A DNA stretch of 20,310 nucleotides from a virus: IMG/VR virus record IMGVR_UViG_3300043567_000463, positions 1-20,310 of that record; one strand, written 5' to 3'. Every line of letters starts with the position of its first letter. The first letter of the stretch is position 1. The notes beneath the pieces are model-generated. The model worked only from the letters and a program-made list of their open reading frames with translations, did no database searches and was not told where the DNA came from. Shown piece after piece: positions 18,666 to 20,310 of the stretch. Made by a program: the position numbers and the translations under genes.

Positions 18666-20310
18666 TTGCCATATCTTCCCATAATGGTGGCTTCTACTTC
18701 TAACGGCAGACCTTCCGCCCATGCGGGCGGCGTCGTCATCACTTCTTCTAGGAGCGCCTTCGCCTCTTCGGGCCGATCAGACTCCATAACAATTTCATCG
18801 TGAACATGCAGAACAACGTCAGGCAGACGCCGCAAAGCCTCACGTAAAAGATCATGGGCGGTCGCTTGTGTGACGTTCTCGCACGCAAGCCCTCGCCAAA
18901 GCCTGCCACGCGGCCACTCTTTAGCATCCGCCGCAGGCTTCCAAGACGCCTTTGAATAGGTGATCGAACCATCGTCTTCAAACTTGGCGTTCGGGTAGCA
19001 CAGCACGCGGCCGGAAGGGAGAGCATACCAAAGGTGCTGACCGTCAGCCAAGTAAGATATGCGGCCGGCTGTGAATACTCTGCCGGGGTTGCGCAGCGCA
19101 CGAATGTAAGCAACCTCAAGATCAGACCAGAACGGAACCGACCACACATTCGTGCGACGCCATGCGTCTACCATACGTCGTGCCTCTTCTTCAGGAAGGC
19201 TCAACCCATAGACGCGGCCCATCGCAGCGAACGCGCCGATTCCGCCGCCGAATCCGCACGCCAGTTCCTGCACCTTACCAACTTGGCGCTGCGACTTATT
19301 GACACTATCATACGGCACGCGAAACGTAGCGGCTGCGTTGACGACGTAAGGATCTAACTTATCACGGAACTGTTGTAACTTATCCTCACCCCTACCGGAC
19401 AACCATGGATTTACGCGGCCTTCGATGGCCGACCAGTCAGCGACGACGAACTGTTTACCGGGCGCAGGAATCAGGGCGGGCCGTAGCATCCCACGCAGAA
19501 CGTCGGTGACACGGGCTCCATACTTAGGCACGATGGCATGGCTGCGAACCATTGAATGTCGCACGGCTTCTGGGTCATCGGCGCATTTACGTGTGAAGTT
19601 GTGGACTTGCGCACCATATGAGGAAGCACGCCCTGTGGCTGATCCTCCCGCAAAGACGAAAGCCCCTCGAACACGGCCATCGCTGCAAGCAAGATTATCA
19701 AGGCGATCAAATTTAGCAACAGAAGACGCCCAAAGGTCGTCAGCGCATTGTATGACTTCTCTGACATCGGGAGGCACCTCCTCTGGATCGTCTATGGCCA
19801 GTAGGTTAGCCCTGACGGTTTTGTCAATGGAGATCTTGCCGTCTCGCTCCATGAGTTTGAGGGCTTCAGGCCCGACGCGCTCTTGCACCCACAGTCGCAT
19901 TCTAGGACTTCTAACAGTCTCGATCTGACCGTTAGTGATTTTCTTAACAGCAGCTTCGATCTCTTGAAGCTCAGTAGACGCGTATTTGACCGCCGCACGG
20001 CATAGTAGCTGATCGACAAGAACGCCGCGATCATTGATGCGCTCATTAACATGGTAATCCTCCAACTCTTCTGGCGTCAGTTCCCGCATGGCTTTGCTGG
20101 CTGCACGCATTGTTCGCACGTCCTGCTCACAATATTCGATGAGATCTGGGATAAGGTCATCCCTGTAAGGAGGTATGCAACAAGCTCGAACAAGAGCAGC
20201 ACCACGATGATCTTTACGCATGTCCGTGCCAGCAAATCGCGCAACATCTTCTAAACTCCCCGGTGCACAGTTCGCCCGCGCTTGCGCAGCGGTGCAGTAG
20301 AATTGTTCTA
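18662..20310 (-). CDS. polA: DNA polymerase I (family A), 5' end cut by window edge
   Basis: The frame is open to the right edge, so the N-terminus is missing; 549 codons including stop are visible. The first visible part is the end of a 3'-5' exonuclease domain, with the ExoIII-type YCEQD at visible residues 59-63. Polymerase motif A is VVADWSAIEGR (Asp291), the O-helix motif B is RQVGKVQELACGFGGG (Lys345, with Leu349 at the E. coli Phe762 place and Phe353 at the Tyr766 place), and motif C is HVHDE (Asp504). The phage replicative polymerase is therefore of the Leu762 type. The gene ends in ATGA with the 88-residue gene, which is followed by the primase-helicase. Confidence 0.95.
   Translation of the reverse strand, partial: EQFYCTAAQARANCAPGSLEDVARFAGTDMRKDHRGAALVRACCIPPYRDDLIPDLIEYCEQDVRTMRAASKAMRELTPEELEDYHVNERINDRGVLVDQLLCRAAVKYASTELQEIEAAVKKITNGQIETVRSPRMRLWVQERVGPEALKLMERDGKISIDKTVRANLLAIDDPEEVPPDVREVIQCADDLWASSVAKFDRLDNLACSDGRVRGAFVFAGGSATGRASSYGAQVHNFTRKCADDPEAVRHSMVRSHAIVPKYGARVTDVLRGMLRPALIPAPGKQFVVADWSAIEGRVNPWLSGRGEDKLQQFRDKLDPYVVNAAATFRVPYDSVNKSQRQVGKVQELACGFGGGIGAFAAMGRVYGLSLPEEEARRMVDAWRRTNVWSVPFWSDLEVAYIRALRNPGRVFTAGRISYLADGQHLWYALPSGRVLCYPNAKFEDDGSITYSKASWKPAADAKEWPRGRLWRGLACENVTQATAHDLLREALRRLPDVVLHVHDEIVMESDRPEEAKALLEEVMTTPPAWAEGLPLEVEATIMGRYGK

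Noticed and set aside
1-20310. tRNA genes, CRISPR arrays, insertion sequences or an integrase with attachment site
   Set aside because: None was recognised: no cloverleaf-like segment, no regularly spaced repeat-spacer pattern, no transposase or recombinase motifs in any frame.

Overview
The window is a stretch of a tailed double-stranded DNA phage genome (or prophage). It carries a P22-like head module: small and large terminase, a P22-type portal, a scaffold protein and a P22-type major capsid protein. It also carries a phage replication module (family A DNA polymerase and a primase-helicase) and a run of very small, overlapping genes. The portal/scaffold/coat combination suggests a podovirus-like P22-type virion, but no tail tube or tail needle gene lies in the window, so this is inference. 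The DNA is moderately GC-rich by eye, with strong AGGAG-type ribosome binding sites. The host cannot be read from the sequence; a proteobacterial host is only a guess.

Layout. Positions 1-11228 are transcribed leftward and hold the packaging and head module. In transcription order it reads: TerS, TerL, three small basic proteins, portal, HNH/AP2 endonuclease, ferritin-like protein, two small proteins, a fibre-like protein, two small proteins, scaffold, a second HNH protein, major capsid protein, and two small structural-looking proteins, the last cut by the window edge. Positions 11229-11796 are non-coding. They are rich in iteron-like repeats, palindromes and an AT-rich core, and form the divergent switch point of the map and the best candidate for an origin or control region. 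Positions 11797-15599 are transcribed rightward and hold about seventeen mostly tiny genes, many joined by ATGA or TAATG overlaps. These include a Cys-rich protein of unknown function, an internally deleted methyltransferase-like gene, and a protein that consists only of a DnaA domain IV. A UUCG-loop terminator at about 15648-15672 closes this unit. Positions 15671-20310 are again mostly leftward: the 3' part of a DNA polymerase I gene (cut by the window edge), a small helical protein, a large primase-helicase, and a 79-residue protein that starts head-to-head with a rightward 95-residue protein.

How it fits together. TerS/TerL, portal, scaffold and coat form the DNA packaging and procapsid assembly machine. 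The polymerase and primase-helicase form a compact phage replisome. The stand-alone DnaA domain IV protein and the TATCCACA motifs around 11.7-12.2 kb suggest that the control region is bound by this protein or by host DnaA. The most notable points are the origin-like intergenic region with inverted iterons, the DnaA domain IV protein, the methyltransferase gene that kept both ends but lost its catalytic centre, the Leu762-type polymerase, and several unusual gene overlaps.
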